From Chara braunii (taxonomy: Eukaryota > Streptophyta > Charophyceae > Charales > Characeae), in assembly GCA_003427395.1 (NCBI GenBank), contig BFEA01000658.1, positions 654,535 to 696,782 of the forward strand: 42,248 nucleotides of DNA, read 5' to 3'. The position numbers were made by a program, and so were the translations under genes. This document shows positions 10,849-21,019 of the stretch, piece after piece; position 1 is the first letter of the stretch; every line of letters starts with the position of its first letter. A model generated the notes under the pieces. It was not told the origin of the DNA. It did no database searches and saw only the letters and a program-made list of their open reading frames with translations.

Positions 10849-11349
10849 CTAGGGAGATATACCGGGCGCCCGGGTCCCGATGTCACGCCCGGATTGGCGA
10901 CCGGGTGACCGGCCGGGCATGACCCCCGGGCATGGCCCCGGGCAGCCTCAGCGCAAAAAAAAAAAAAAAAAAAAAAAAACAAATCCAAAAAAATCTGAAA
11001 AAAACATATGTTGTGTCGAATTGCAATACAAACAACTTTTGGCTTAGGGTCACATCAGAATTCCTCACAGAACTAGAGATAAAAAAGAAAATAACCATAT
11101 CACACTATGGCACCCCCCTTTGAACCCCTTTAGCCCCTTTAAAATTCATTTACACTCCCCTTTACCCCCCTTGACAGCCAACACGCAAAAAAAGAAAAGA
11201 GCCCGGATTTGGGCTCCTCTCGGAGAGCGCGGAAAAAACCCACCGCCAATTTTTTTTTTTTTTTTTTTTTTTGCCATGACCGGGTCCCCCGGGCGTCATG
11301 CCCGGGTGACCGGCCGGTCCAGACCGGCCGGTCATGAAAATCTTCCTAG
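10849..11349. mobile_element. Non-autonomous TIR element copy 1 (8-bp TSD, hAT-like)
   Basis: This 501-bp element is flanked by perfect direct repeats AAAACAAG (10841-10848 and 11350-11357). The ends are CTAGGGAGATATACCGGG and, reverse-complemented, CTAGGAAGATTTTCATGACC. Each end carries a block of CCGG/CCCGGG palindromes, and the centre is AT-rich with A and T homopolymers (about 10955 and 11250). It has no coding potential. An 8-bp duplication with CTAGG ends suggests hAT or a related superfamily; the assignment is tentative. Confidence 0.8.
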
Positions 11350-11413
11350 AAAACAAGACCCAGAAGTACTGGTGGTATCAGTTAGGGCTTTGAATGTCCG
11401 ACGCTGTAATTAG

Positions 11414-11911
11414 CTAGGCTGTTTTCCTGGGCACCCGGGCACTCAACTTGTGCCCGGATACACGACCGGTCGGGCATGACCCCTGCGCAGGGTCCCGGGC
11501 AGCCCCAGTGCAAAAAAAAAATTAAAAAATCCAAAAAAATCCGAAAACAAAAAACGTTGTGTAGAATTGCAATACAAACAACTTTTGGCTGAGGGCCATA
11601 TCAGAATTCCTCACAGAACCAGATATACAACAGAAATAATCTGAGTCACGCTAAGGCACCCCACTTTTAAAGTTTAAGCCCCTTTAGCCCCTGTAAAAAC
11701 TATTTATACCCCCCGTCCACCACCTTGACAGCTAACACTCGAAAAAAGAAAAGAGCCCAGATTTGGGCTCATCTCGGAGAGCGCAGAAGACTCCCACCAC
11801 CCAAAAAAGTAAAATGTTTTTTTGTATTTGTTTTTACCATGCCCGGGTATCCCGGCGTCACGCCCAGGTGACCGGCCGGTCCACGCCGGCCGGTCATGGA
11901 AATCTTCCTAG
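11414..11911. mobile_element. Non-autonomous TIR element copy 2 (8-bp TSD, hAT-like)
   Basis: This second family member lies 64 bp from copy 1 and in the same orientation (498 bp). Shared internal text includes GAATTGCAATACAAACAACT and GGAGAGCGC. The flanks are GTAATTAG (11406-11413) and CTAATTAG (11912-11919), a target-site duplication matching at 7 of 8 bases. The ends are CTAGGCTGTTTTCC and, reverse-complemented, CTAGGAAGATTTCC. Different duplications show that the two copies inserted independently rather than by tandem duplication. Confidence 0.78.
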
Positions 11912-11919
11912 CTAATTAG

Positions 11920-12212
11920 CCCTTTTAGCCTCTTCCGTCCCTTCGGCCGGTCTTTATATCAAGAACTCCTCTCTTAGAAAGCAGGCTATGTTTTCCATCA
12001 CAAATTAAAACATGGATGCAGAGAGGGGATCCAACCTGTCTTTCAGAGCGTGACTTCATCTCGTTATGCATCCAAGTGCCAGATCTTTTTCTTTGCACCT
12101 GCTCTTGCTGTTTGTGTTCATCACCAGGGTTGATCTCCCTGCCTCCCACACCTGGCACCTGACAAGCAGTTCTCCTTCTTCACCACCAAGCTCCAGCCTT
12201 ACCAAGCCAATA
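11920..12212. other. Unassigned spacer before the Penelope-like element
   Basis: I see nothing firm here. A plus-strand open frame from 12066 begins with a hydrophobic Leu/Phe/Val run after a short basic start, resembling a signal peptide. It continues straight into PLE terminal-repeat sequence, so it is probably chance. Confidence 0.4.
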
Positions 12213-12902
12213 CGTACGTGGAGATGTCACACCAAAGACAAAAGAGCATGCCATACAAGTCGATGTGTCAAACATAGACTGTGTCAACATGGAATTCAGA
12301 ACGAACCATCCAACAGCAGAGCAAACCACCAGATAGAAAATTTCACATTCTTCCAGCGGCTACCTCTGCGCCGCGTTTCGACTGACGCCACTCGGTCTTC
12401 GTCAGGGGGCTTCCGTTTCCTAACTCTGCGATAGAGGGTCGTTACTAGACAGGTGTTAGTTTTATAACTCAAGATACTGTCGCCCCTAGTTCGAATCGCC
12501 CCGCCTAGTTTCCTGATTCTCTCTGCCTCCCCCGTTCAGAGCCTAAAGCCAGCCCCAAGGGCCGTGTATCTAAGTGTTCGGTCCTGCACCCGGCCACATT
12601 TCCAGATTCTGTTCTGAATTTTCCCAGAAGGGATAATGCTGAGTCTTGTACAGGCCCAATCCGTAACTGAGAAACTGCTGAATTTGACGCGTGTCTCGAC
12701 CTGAAGTCTAAGGGCAGAGTCTGCTTCGAATTCCGGCCGCAGCCTATCCCGTTTGTCTATTGTCAGAGCCGTAATATCCGTCATCTGGGCGTCAGAACCT
12801 CTGACAGTGAGCCTTCGAAAACCCAAAAACCAAATCAATTAGTTAAAATTGATATGTCCGTCGGGAAATCCGTAGCTATGCGATGTGCTATTTCCTCAAT
12901 CC
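12213..12902 (-). repeat. Downstream pLTR of the Penelope-like element
   Basis: This aligns along its length with 26553-27408 (apart from the gap there) and starts CGTACGTGGAGATGTCACAC on the plus strand in both. Both copies end at TATTTCCTCAATCC. They differ by scattered substitutions and small indels, for example a 17-bp segment near 27130 that is absent here. No coding potential. It carries the degenerate hammerhead at about 12358-12412. Confidence 0.88.
12358..12412 (-). ncRNA. Hammerhead ribozyme motif, downstream copy, decayed
   Basis: The minus strand reads GCCCC, then CTGACGA (12405-12399), an extra A, stem II GACCGA/TCAGTC with loop GTGGCG, then GAAA (12379-12376), then CGCGGCGCA and GAGG. 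The core boxes CUGANGA and GAAA are intact. The base that should be U16.1 next to the cleavage site is C, stem II has one mismatch, and stem I has one (GAGG opposite CCCC). It is therefore probably inactive. The fold matches the upstream copy at 26867-26920. Confidence 0.75.
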
Positions 12903-14194
12903 TAGGAACCGTTCCTCTTCCACCACCCATCCGTGATGGGAGGTAAGTCCGTGCAAGCTCTTCGTATAGTTCCTGCCATATTGCTTGTTTCGTCATCTTC
13001 CGGACGAAGTTCCTCAGTGGTGTCCAGAAACAAGAGCTCTGGGTATGCTTTACTCCGGAGTTCTTTTCTCAGTACTAGGACGGAAAGCACTAGTAGCCAA
13101 TCCGTCTGTGTACACGAGTCTATCTTGTGGAGCATCCCTTGAATCGAGAACATTGCCGCTTTTCGGTCCACATAAAATGCAGAATCCTGGATAGTTTGGA
13201 ATTTTCCTTGATTCCCGCTCAGGATAGCATCATGGTTCTTCGTCTGGGGTAGTGAGTGCACGTGCGACGCTTCCTGGGATAAAATAAATTCTACAACCGA
13301 GGAAGTCGATCACGTTTCTCTTGTTATCCGTCCTTTCTAGCACCAGCTGATCTCCATACACCTTCTTGAAACCCGTGATCTTCATTTGTGCTTCCGAAAG
13401 TGACGTGGCCAAGTCTTTTTTCATCTAGTCGAACTGCCTGCATGAGTCTCCTGTCGCTGCCTAGCGCCTGCACATAGTGGGCCTCAAATCTTGCACAGAG
13501 TATGCATGCAAGCACAGGGCTAGTATTTCCTCCCATTGGTATACCCACTCTCTGTCGAATGACGATTCCTTGCGCATAACTGTACGCGTGAGTGAGTTCA
13601 AATGAGACCCATTGTCTTCCGTGATGCCCCTCAATCGCCCCTCTTCCCATCAACGTCGTCTTCTTCCTGCATGAAATATTCACCTGTCTGAAACCCCTCC
13701 CCTCGTGGATATTTATGATCCAATCCAGTGCTTGTGTGATCAAGTCGTGTGGCACCCTCATAAACATCTCCTTGATGTTGAAGGGGGGAACAAGTAGGCC
13801 ATGAGTCGTCCAGCAAATCCAACACCATTAATTTCTTGACAGCGTGTTTTGTTAATGCTACATTGAAGTGTATGCTTGAGTTCAGTGCCTTCAGCATTCC
13901 GCCCAGTGCTCTTGCAACCTCCGTCGCTGCCTCCGGTGTAGGCGCTTGCCATGATGGTGCAATAGGTCGCCACTTGTCCTCATCCTTATGTTTTGGGATG
14001 ATGTAGGCTCTCCCAAGCTCACCTCTCTTCTTCCACGCCCCCAAACTTTCGAACTTCAGACATTTATACTCCGTCTTCCATATTTCCAACGCCTTTTGGG
14101 GTTCGATGTCTGGTACTTCGAAACTCCTCCCGTGCCGAGAGATGGTTGACAGGGGGCCAAATATTCGTCGTTTTCGAGGGAATTTTCGGTGCAA
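12902..14194 (-). pseudogene. PLE reverse transcriptase, frame-broken
   Basis: The RT would copy element RNA at a nicked chromosomal target. Four overlapping open pieces cover it: 14194-13631, 13767-13324, 13424-13230 and 13261-12902. The N-terminal part has AYIIPKHKDEDKWRPIAPSW, an RT fingers motif. The palm motif A, normally D-x-K-D-M-F, reads N-I-K-E-M-F near 13775. GIPMGGNTSPVLACILCARF is the strong PLE-type motif at about 13540-13480. The catalytic double Asp reads L-D-E-K at about 13430. VIDFLGCRIYF and a basic thumb end (KNHDAI, YVDRKAAMFSI) follow. At least three frame breaks and changed catalytic residues show a dead copy. Confidence 0.82.
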
Positions 14195-14199
14195 AATTC
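14184..14199 (+). repeat. 16-bp direct repeat flanking the insertion in the PLE, left copy
   Basis: TTTCGGTGCAAAATTC is identical to 23694-23709. On the minus strand both copies encode the EFCTE text of the PLE protein, so one copy restores continuity. It is best read as the target-site duplication of an insertion. Confidence 0.75.
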
Positions 14200-14329
14200 A
14201 TTAAAAACTTCAAAAACAAACGATATGGGCCCATAGTACAAACATCAAAAAAAGAAACAGGCCAAAGAAAACGGAAAAAAAAAAAAAAAAAAAACACTAT
14301 AAAACCCTAACACAAAAACATTGTCCAAG
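14200..14329. other. Left remnant of an insertion that pre-dates element B
   Basis: These 130 bp lie between the 16-bp repeat and the LTR of element B. They are A-rich with an A21 run (14275-14295) and a TATAAAA at 14298. Together with 23563-23693 they would form an insertion of about 260 bp inside the PLE, into which element B later jumped. I do not recognise a family. Confidence 0.5.
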
Positions 14330-15602
14330 TGTGAGGAACGAGCCCTCAAGGGGCCCTATCAGACATCACATGATCTGGGCTAAGGCCCCCAGCAAGCCAA
14401 GTGCCCGCCCTAAGTGAAGGCGGGCCTGAATATTCGTCAGAGGCAAAATTCGACATTTCCATGTGTGGGTTTTCAGGCTCTCGCAGCACGCCAGTTGGTT
14501 GGGTGGACACGTGAGCCTCACAAAGCTGCGTCATTCAGTTGGCCCAGGCCTGGACAGTTGCGCCTGGGCACATACACACAAAGCAGGGCCGATACATTGG
14601 AAAGCAGGCCATCGGCCTTGGCAAAAGCAGTTCTGCCAATGCACCTGCCTGGGGACCCTGCACAGATGCAGCAAATAGCCCAAGTCCGGAGACTCAGGCC
14701 GTGCCCAACTGTAAAGGGGCCCAGGCCCTCGACTGTAGTCTCGGGCCTGGGCGCAGGGTCTGAGGCCCAACCGGAAGCTACTGGAAGCTTCCAGTCAGGC
14801 CTTGGCAAAAGCAGTACTGCCGATGCACCTGCCTGGGGGCCCTGCACAGATGCAGCAAATAGCCCAAGTCCGGAGACTCAGGCCGTGCCCAACTGTAAAG
14901 GGGCCCAGGCCCTCAACTGTAGTCTCGGGCCTGGGCGCAGGGTCTGAGGCCCAACCGGAAGCTACTGGAAGCTTCCAGTCAGGCCACAAGCAGCATCCAG
15001 GAGGCTGCCACTTCCACAAAAGGAGGAAGGCAGCCAAGGCCAGGCATTCTGGCCAGTGCTGGCAATGTAGAAGTGCTGCTGCGCTCTCGATTGATGCTGC
15101 GCTGCTGCCAAAGGCGCTGACGGGGCGCGAGGTGGTGAAGGAGGGGCGCTGCAAGGCAGCGGGGCGCAGGCGGCCATAGCCGGGCTGCTGGGTGCCAGGA
15201 GGTATAGCAGGTGGTCTGGTGGTCTTCAGGGAAGGAGGCGCAGAGTGGGGTTATCAAGGTCTGATTGAGGGTGAAGAGATACGTACCTGGTGCATGAAGA
15301 GAGGTCGGCTATGGAGTTGACAGTCATGTACATTGGTCTTCGAGAGTCGAAATGAGCCTGTTGCATGAACCAGCTGTAGGTAGGACAGTCGGGCAGAGTA
15401 GGTTGGGCGCTGGGCGCCAGACAGAGACGAGCGACTTTGGATTCTGTGTTGGTGTGGCCTACGGGCTTGAACATTGGCTCATTACTTCATTGTATTGCTC
15501 TATATGGATAGGTTCTCGGTGCATTGTGTACTCTCTGCTTGGATACGACTACCTCGACATCTGTGTGATTTAGCAAAATTGGTTTTCTGTATATCGTTCA
15601 CA
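14330..15602 (+). repeat. 5' LTR of element B
   Basis: Runs from TGTGAGGAACGAGCC to TATATCGTTCACA (1273 bp). It matches 22466-23562 except for a tandem 185-bp duplication (starts at 14614 and 14799) found only here, plus small indels. It contains strong palindromes: GCCCAGGCCC/GGGCCTGGGC (14719-14728 and 14743-14752), GCCCGCC/GGCGGGC (14403-14425) and CTGGAAGCTTCCAG. Confidence 0.92.
14614..14983 (+). repeat. 185-bp tandem duplication within 5' LTR of element B
   Basis: Two units begin GGCCTTGGCAAAAGCAGT at 14614 and 14799 and are nearly identical through the GAAGCTTCCAGTCAGGCC end. The 3' LTR has a single unit, so the duplication arose in this LTR after insertion or by exchange between copies. 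Confidence 0.9.
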
Positions 15603-15620
15603 CCCATATTCCTTGCAATT

Positions 15621-15632
15621 TGGTATTGAAGC
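15621..15632 (+). other. Primer-binding site of element B (divergent)
   Basis: TGGTATTGAAGC lies 18 bases after the LTR end. It resembles the initiator-Met site TGGTATCAGAGC but differs at three central positions, through decay or a different primer tRNA. Confidence 0.55.
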
Positions 15633-16897
15633 TGGTTCGTGATGGCGGCTTACCTGGCACCAGCGACATTGGTACTTGGTGCGCTGACCATGCTTCATGT
15701 GCCGCAAGGATGCTTTGGCGCTGGTTTGCATGAGCGGGGCCCAGGTAGAGGGGCCGGCCGCTGGAAGGCTGTGGCGACAACATGGGAGCTGTGGCGATAG
15801 CGGATGTATGTATGATGATGAGAGTATGCTGACGTGGCATTTTGGTTGAGGTGGCACTTCATCGTGTTGTGGGTGGTACCGAGGCTATTGACCGGTCATC
15901 GAAATGCACGTCGGCCCAATTGGTGAGAAAGCAGCTATCTCCAGGTACGTTGTTCTCATTCCTTATCTACCCTCTCAATCTCTTCTTGCCGTGAGGAAGT
16001 GAGTCCAACTTCGGTGTCCTCTCTTTTGAAAGGAGTCGTGTGCGCTCTATCTTGAGAGACGACATTCTTCCCGGTGGCGCATCTGGCAGGAGAGGGCGGT
16101 GCCTCTGAAGGGCCCTGGTCGAAGCACGGGTCACAGTCACCCATGCTAACCCATGGGTATTAGTACACGCAGGCCATGCTGCTTTGTCCATTAAGGCACT
16201 TTGCTGCGCTGATAGAAGGGGTGTGCGGACTGACCACTCCTACGTAGACGCTCCCAGACTGTCTATAAACATTTCTGGTTAGGGTCTGAACTGTCCACTG
16301 GTTGTGATCGTCGTCCTGATTGCGACGTTAAAGAATTCTTGAGGACTCTCGGGGGCTGTCCTTGAATTGCCTCTTGATCAGCCAGATAGTCAGATGTAAG
16401 GCTCATTGCACGCGAGGGTAAATAAAGGGCAGGACTGGTCATGAACATACTTCTTGGGCACAGGGATCGGCCATGGTTGCACACCTTAAACACCACAGCT
16501 TGATGATGCTCACAGGTACGTTGGATAGAGGGGAAGGGGATTCCAATTGTGAACTCAACTGACCATCTTTATTTTGACCATTGTGCATACATCATCTCCT
16601 CACCTAGTCTATTTTTATTTTGATTAGTTGGTTGACAGACTGCTGACACCTAACAGATAACCTAAAGTAGGACTGTAAACTAACATAGTCAGTTCTTCTC
16701 AAAGCTTTTGTTCGGAACTAATCAGGATAGAGGTAGACTACGTGTATAGTCTGTATAGGTGTTGTTGATACCGCTTGAATAGTAGCCGGAGGTGACTCGT
16801 TGGGTGATTATTTATTTATTTATTTTTAGCACCAGTCAAACGCATGCTGCAGTAGGTCCCATAGAGGACTCTAGTGGAGACAGCGTCTGCCTAGCCG
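15633..16897 (+). other. Leader of element B, non-coding
   Basis: I see no coding motif between the primer site and gag. It contains an ACGT motif GCTGACGTGGCA at about 15828-15840, the same sequence as the motif of element A, and a short TATTTATT run near 16810. Short open frames on both strands look like chance. Confidence 0.6.
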
Positions 16898-18813
16898 ATG
16901 TGTGGATCGGTCGGGGATGAAGGTGTAGCTGACACCAGGAGATTAATAAGGCTATCATCGCTTAGAATTCCTAGAGTGTTCCAGGCACTACAATCCGGAG
17001 AAGAGAGAAGACTAAGGGCCGAAGCTAGGGCCCGTAGTCTTGAGGCTGCAATGGAAGCAGCGGCAACTAGCAGAGTAGCAATGGCTACCGCTTCAGCAAC
17101 GTCTACAGCAACTCCTGATCTGGGCATGCCGTCCAATTCGGCCAGCTCGCAGTCAGTCTCCAATATGTCAGGTGTCGGCACTAGTCAGATGGCGGGTGTG
17201 CAGTCTAGCCTGCCGCCCCATCTTCTAAGGGAGCAGATGGAGCTCCAATAGGTAGAGAGGATCCGCCTGAGGTTAGAGGAGGAACTCAAACAGGCTACTA
17301 AGAAAGAAAAAAGAAATTAGAGAAAGAAGAACCAGACTAGAGAGTAGGGAGGCAGACCTAGCTGCACTAGAGGGTTTAGACGACGCGACCCTTAACTCTA
17401 CAGGAAAGATTCTGAAGGCAAGCGTCCTGTCCATGCAGGCGTACATGGAGAGCAAAATGGACGCCATGCAGGACACCCTGGACCACCCTACATGCCCTAC
17501 GAAGGCCGAGGACCCGGACAACAGCTAAGCCATCACTTCCATTATCAGCGATGACAGGCCCCTATGCCGCTCAGTTTGGGCAACAACCAAGCGGTACATC
17601 AGCAGCAGCTCTATCACAGACTGTTGCTTCTTCATCTTCTGGTCCAGCGACTGGAGTTACATCATAGTTGCCACCTGTCTCGTCATCGGGACAGCAATTT
17701 CCTTGGTATCCCAGGACCCTCCTGAAACCACCTCCCACCTTCTCAGGAGACAAGAAGGATGAGGCTCCCGACACGTGGTTGAGAACGGTTCCAGTGTGGG
17801 TGAGGGCAAAGTGGACTTTGGTAGAGGAGGAGGTGATAACTGTTGCATCTTATTTAGAGGGTTCAACAGCCCGCTGGCTTAATGGATTGGTAGCTTCCAA
17901 GGGGTTCGGCAGGAACATGGGTGACTGGGCACAGACCCACACCCTAGAGAGTTTTATGGACTTAGTGGAGGCTCGATGGCACAACCCTCAGCAGGGACAG
18001 ATTGCCACTGATGGGTTACTAAAGCTTGATGCTAGGAAATACAAGTCGGTGAGAGAGCTTACCACGACCGTAGAGCGCCTGATTGTCGTCCCAGGAGTGG
18101 AGTACAATCCACAGGATTTGTTGACCACATTCTTGAAATGTCTTCCCACAGACATCAAGAACTTATTAGCTAGTGAGGCTTGTTGAGAGTATCGTACATT
18201 TGAGTCATTCAACAAGAAGGCCCTAGACTTAGAGGCTACGCTAGGTAGTTCTCAAGCCCCCTGTACGGATGGAAGAAAAAAGAAAGCTCCACAAGAGTGG
18301 AAGAAAAAGGGAAGTCGATTGATGATGGTTGATTTCGAAGGGAATCAAACTGAGATCGATGACATTTCTGAGTTTGTGGAGGGATCAGAGTTAGACGGCG
18401 AGGAGATTGCTGAGGGTAGCAACCTCGCCGCCGCGGTTAAGACTAAGGCAGTTGGCCGCAGCAAGGGAGGTCAACAAAGGAGTCAGGGAGAGTTAGACGG
18501 CAAGGAGATTGTTGAGGGTAGCAACCTCGCAGCTGCGGTTAAGACTAAGGCAGTTGGCCGCAGCAAGGGCGGTCAACAAAGGAGTCAAGGGCAAGCCACC
18601 AACCCAAACAAAATAGCTGCTTGGGTAAGGGCTGGCTTGGATGAGGAAGTGTGGCGGGACCGTTGGTCGCGTGGTGCTTGCATAAATTGCGGCGAGTACG
18701 GCCATACGCAGTTTAAGTGCAAGTACCCGAAGGTCTTGCAGAAAATCCCTCCTAAGGGTGGGTTCCCATCTCAATTTGGGGCCTTTATGAGCTCCAACTC
18801 GGGAAACACTTAG
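16898..18813 (+). pseudogene. Gag of element B (coiled coil, capsid, CCHC knuckle)
   Basis: Four pieces in shifting frames. 16898-17251 is a helical Ala/Arg-rich N-terminus. About 17299-17528 continues the coiled coil (READLAALEGLDDATLNSTG, then LSMQAYMESKMDAMQDTLD). 17668-18186 is the capsid (PPTFSGDKKDEAPDTWLR, WAQTHTLESFMDLVEARW), ended by a TGA at 18184 although the frame reads on. 18319-18813 is the nucleocapsid, with an intact CCHC knuckle CINCGEYGHTQFKC near 18679-18720 preceded by a 34-residue tandem duplication. Gag would package element RNA in cytoplasmic particles. Confidence 0.85.
18388..18591 (+). repeat. 102-bp in-frame tandem duplication in gag of element B
   Basis: Two 102-bp units start GAGTTAGACGGC at 18388 and 18490. 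Each encodes 34 residues including EGSNLAAAVKTKAVGRSKGG, a basic linker before the CCHC knuckle. The length is a multiple of three, so the frame is kept. Confidence 0.92.
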
Positions 18814-18881
18814 GGCCGGTAGAAGTTGTAGCTGCTTCTACTCTCGTTGAAGCGGGTGATGTACCCTCCCCGTTTCAAGAG

Positions 18882-19666
18882 TTGGCCGAAGCTATTGACT
18901 CCTTAGTCACCCCGCAGACGCATCAAGACCCAACTATGCTCTGTACGTTGGATGTGTCTGAGGCCTTAGAGGACCTTCAAGGTGAGTGGTCGGCAAGGGA
19001 CCCTCGTGAGTCCTGGGTAGCACTAAGTAGAGGTGCTAGAAGGGAGCACTTCGTTGTGGAAACTAGTGTGGGTGGTCACAAGTGCGGCGCCTTCGTAAAC
19101 ATTGGCGCCACGCGAAACTTTATAAGTCGCGACTGCGTTGATAGAGTGCGCCTACAGGACCGGGTGCAGCGCCTTAGTAGACTGATAGCAACAAGAAGTG
19201 CATGACAGTCGAGGAGTATGTTAAGGACATAGTCTGCACTTTCTCCTACCCAGGAGGAGAGATAAGCCATAAGATATCATTCCTGGTGAGTGACAATTTG
19301 CCCTTTGACATGTTATTGGGCATGTACTACCTTGAGGTTGCCAAGCCCCAGTTTGACTGGGACAAGAAGGTGTTGAAGCACGAGTTGCCTAATGGGAGAA
19401 CCGTTAGACTGGCTAAGATTAAAATCAGTAGATTAATAGACTCCTATGAATGCTTATGCGCATCTGCATTCTATAACTATTATAAACAGAACCAAGAGGA
19501 AGGAATGTACTTAGTCTCTGTCTCTGAGAAAGAGGAGGTCGTTAAAACACCCCCAAAGACGGAGACGATCATCGCTAAGTACCCTGATTTGTTCAAGGAG
19601 CCCTCAGGAGTCGGAGATAGGGAGGTTGTCCATGCCATAGAAGTTAACAGGAAGCAAGACACCTAA
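18882..19666 (+). pseudogene. Aspartic protease region of element B, catalytic Asp lost
   Basis: The first piece (18882-19205) ends with FVVETSVGGHKCGAFVNIGA followed by TRNFISRD. The retropepsin active-site triplet, normally D-S/T-G, reads N-I-G, so the catalytic Asp is gone. A frame break follows. 19202-19666 carries the flap side and NLPFDMLLGMYYLEVAKPQF, where the usual LLGMDW/DYL has Tyr for Asp. It then runs into the RT linker (KTETIIAKYPDLFKEPSGVG). It would have cleaved Gag-Pol; this version cannot be catalytic. Confidence 0.82.
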
Positions 19667-19682
19667 AGGGAGAATCTATAGG

Positions 19683-20440
19683 ATGGCTTCGGTCGAGTTG
19701 GACGAGCTTCGTCGGCAACTGAAAGAACTCACAGAAAAGGGTTGGATTCGACCGAGTACTTCCCCCTTTGGCTCACCAGTCCTGTTTGTTCCAAAGAAAG
19801 GGGGAACACTAAGGATGTGCATTGATTGTAGAGGCCTCAATGCCATCACCGTTAAGAACGCAGAGCCTCTACCACGCATCGGCGACGTATTGGATAGGGT
19901 GCAAGGATGTAAGTACTATACAAAGACTTAAAATCCGACTACCATCAAATTGCCATAAGAGCAGAGGACCAACACAAAACCGCATTTCAGACCAGGTACG
20001 GTCTGTACGAGTTTGTGGTGATGTCCTTTGTCTGGCCTTTGCAATGCGCCGGGTACATTCCAACACGCCATGAATAGGACCTTCCATGACTACTTGGATA
20101 AGTTTGTCGTACTTATCTTCAGTAGAACTGTCGAGGAGCATGCTCAACATATAGACAAAGTACTTTCACTCCTTCGGCAGCACAAGTATAAGATAAACAC
20201 AGAGAAATGCGAGTTCAGTCACACTCGAATCTTGTACTTGGGTTATGAAGTATTCGCGGATGGTATTAGGCCCGAAGATGCGAAGGTGGCTAGCATACGT
20301 GACTGACCACGACCCCAGTCTGTGACTAAGGTCAGATCATTCTTGGGGATGTGTGGTTATTACCGCAACTTCGTAAAGAATTATAGTACGATCGCATCTC
20401 CCTTGACTGATCATGGGACTGGACCGACGAGTATGAGGCA
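19683..20440 (+). pseudogene. Reverse transcriptase of element B, catalytic box destroyed
   Basis: 19683-19931 encodes [20 protein letters not shown] followed by [20 protein letters not shown], the RT entry and fingers, ending at a stop just after CKYYTKT. Shifted text continues ([29 protein letters not shown]). 20028-20306 gives [11 protein letters not shown] and a thumb part (EKCEFSHTRILYLGYEV). The catalytic Y-L-D-D box is replaced by L-I-F-S-R-T near 20115. At least three frame breaks are visible. RNase H follows in a new frame. Confidence 0.85.
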
Positions 20441-20452
20441 GCATTCAAGCGT

Positions 20453-21019
20453 TTGAAGCATGCTCTCACACACCATGAGGTTTTCATGGTACCCGACCCA
20501 CAAAGGCCATTCTTTGTAACCACTGACGCAAGCCAATACGACATTGGCGCAGTGCTGGCTCAGCAGGAAGGGAAAAAGTTGAGACCGGTCGAGTGCATGA
20601 GCAAAAATATGTCATCAAAGAAGTTGGCAAAGTCCACCTACGAAAGGGAATTTTATGCTCTCTACAAAGCACTTGTCTATTGGAGGCACTATCTGTTAGG
20701 GAGGTTCTTCTATTTGAGAACTGACCATCAGACCCTCAAGTGGATCAAGACCCAACCAGTTCTCTCTGATGCACTCAAACGCTGGGTTGAAGTCATAGAT
20801 CGGTATGACTTCAAACTAGACTATGTGAAGGGAGAGTACAACAAGGTTGCGGATGCGTTGTCTAGAAGGGCAGACTACCTAGGTGCGCTGATTTCTGAGT
20901 TTGGCTTATCTGACGACGTGACTCGATCTTTGGGGGAAGCCTACAAGGAAGATCTCATCACGATGACATCATCAACAAACTGCAGGCCAAAGACAAGGTC
21001 ACCACTAACGAGTTTGTGA
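20453..21019 (+). pseudogene. RNase H domain of element B
   Basis: The 188-codon open stretch includes the complete RT-linked RNase H: FFVTTDASQYDIGAVLAQQE, TYEREFYALYKAL, LRTDHQTLKWIKTQ and KVADALSRRADYLGALISEF. All four acidic catalytic residues are present. It is the best preserved domain of this element but sits between broken RT and integrase, so no intact polyprotein exists. Confidence 0.88.

Noticed and set aside
12536-12838. Minus-strand 100-codon frame in the downstream pLTR and its partner at 27008-27283
   Set aside because: The two repeat copies differ by indels that change the frame, and no protein motif is present. Treated as non-coding pLTR.
14518-15257. Several open frames of 60-190 codons in the LTRs of element B on both strands
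   Set aside because: They reflect GC-rich repeated LTR sequence (the 185-bp duplication) and are open in opposing frames at once. No coding signature.
20905-20930. Second hammerhead candidate (CTGACGA in element B; also near 616 and 14417)
   Set aside because: CTGACGA occurs, but without a stem II and GAAA box at the right distance.
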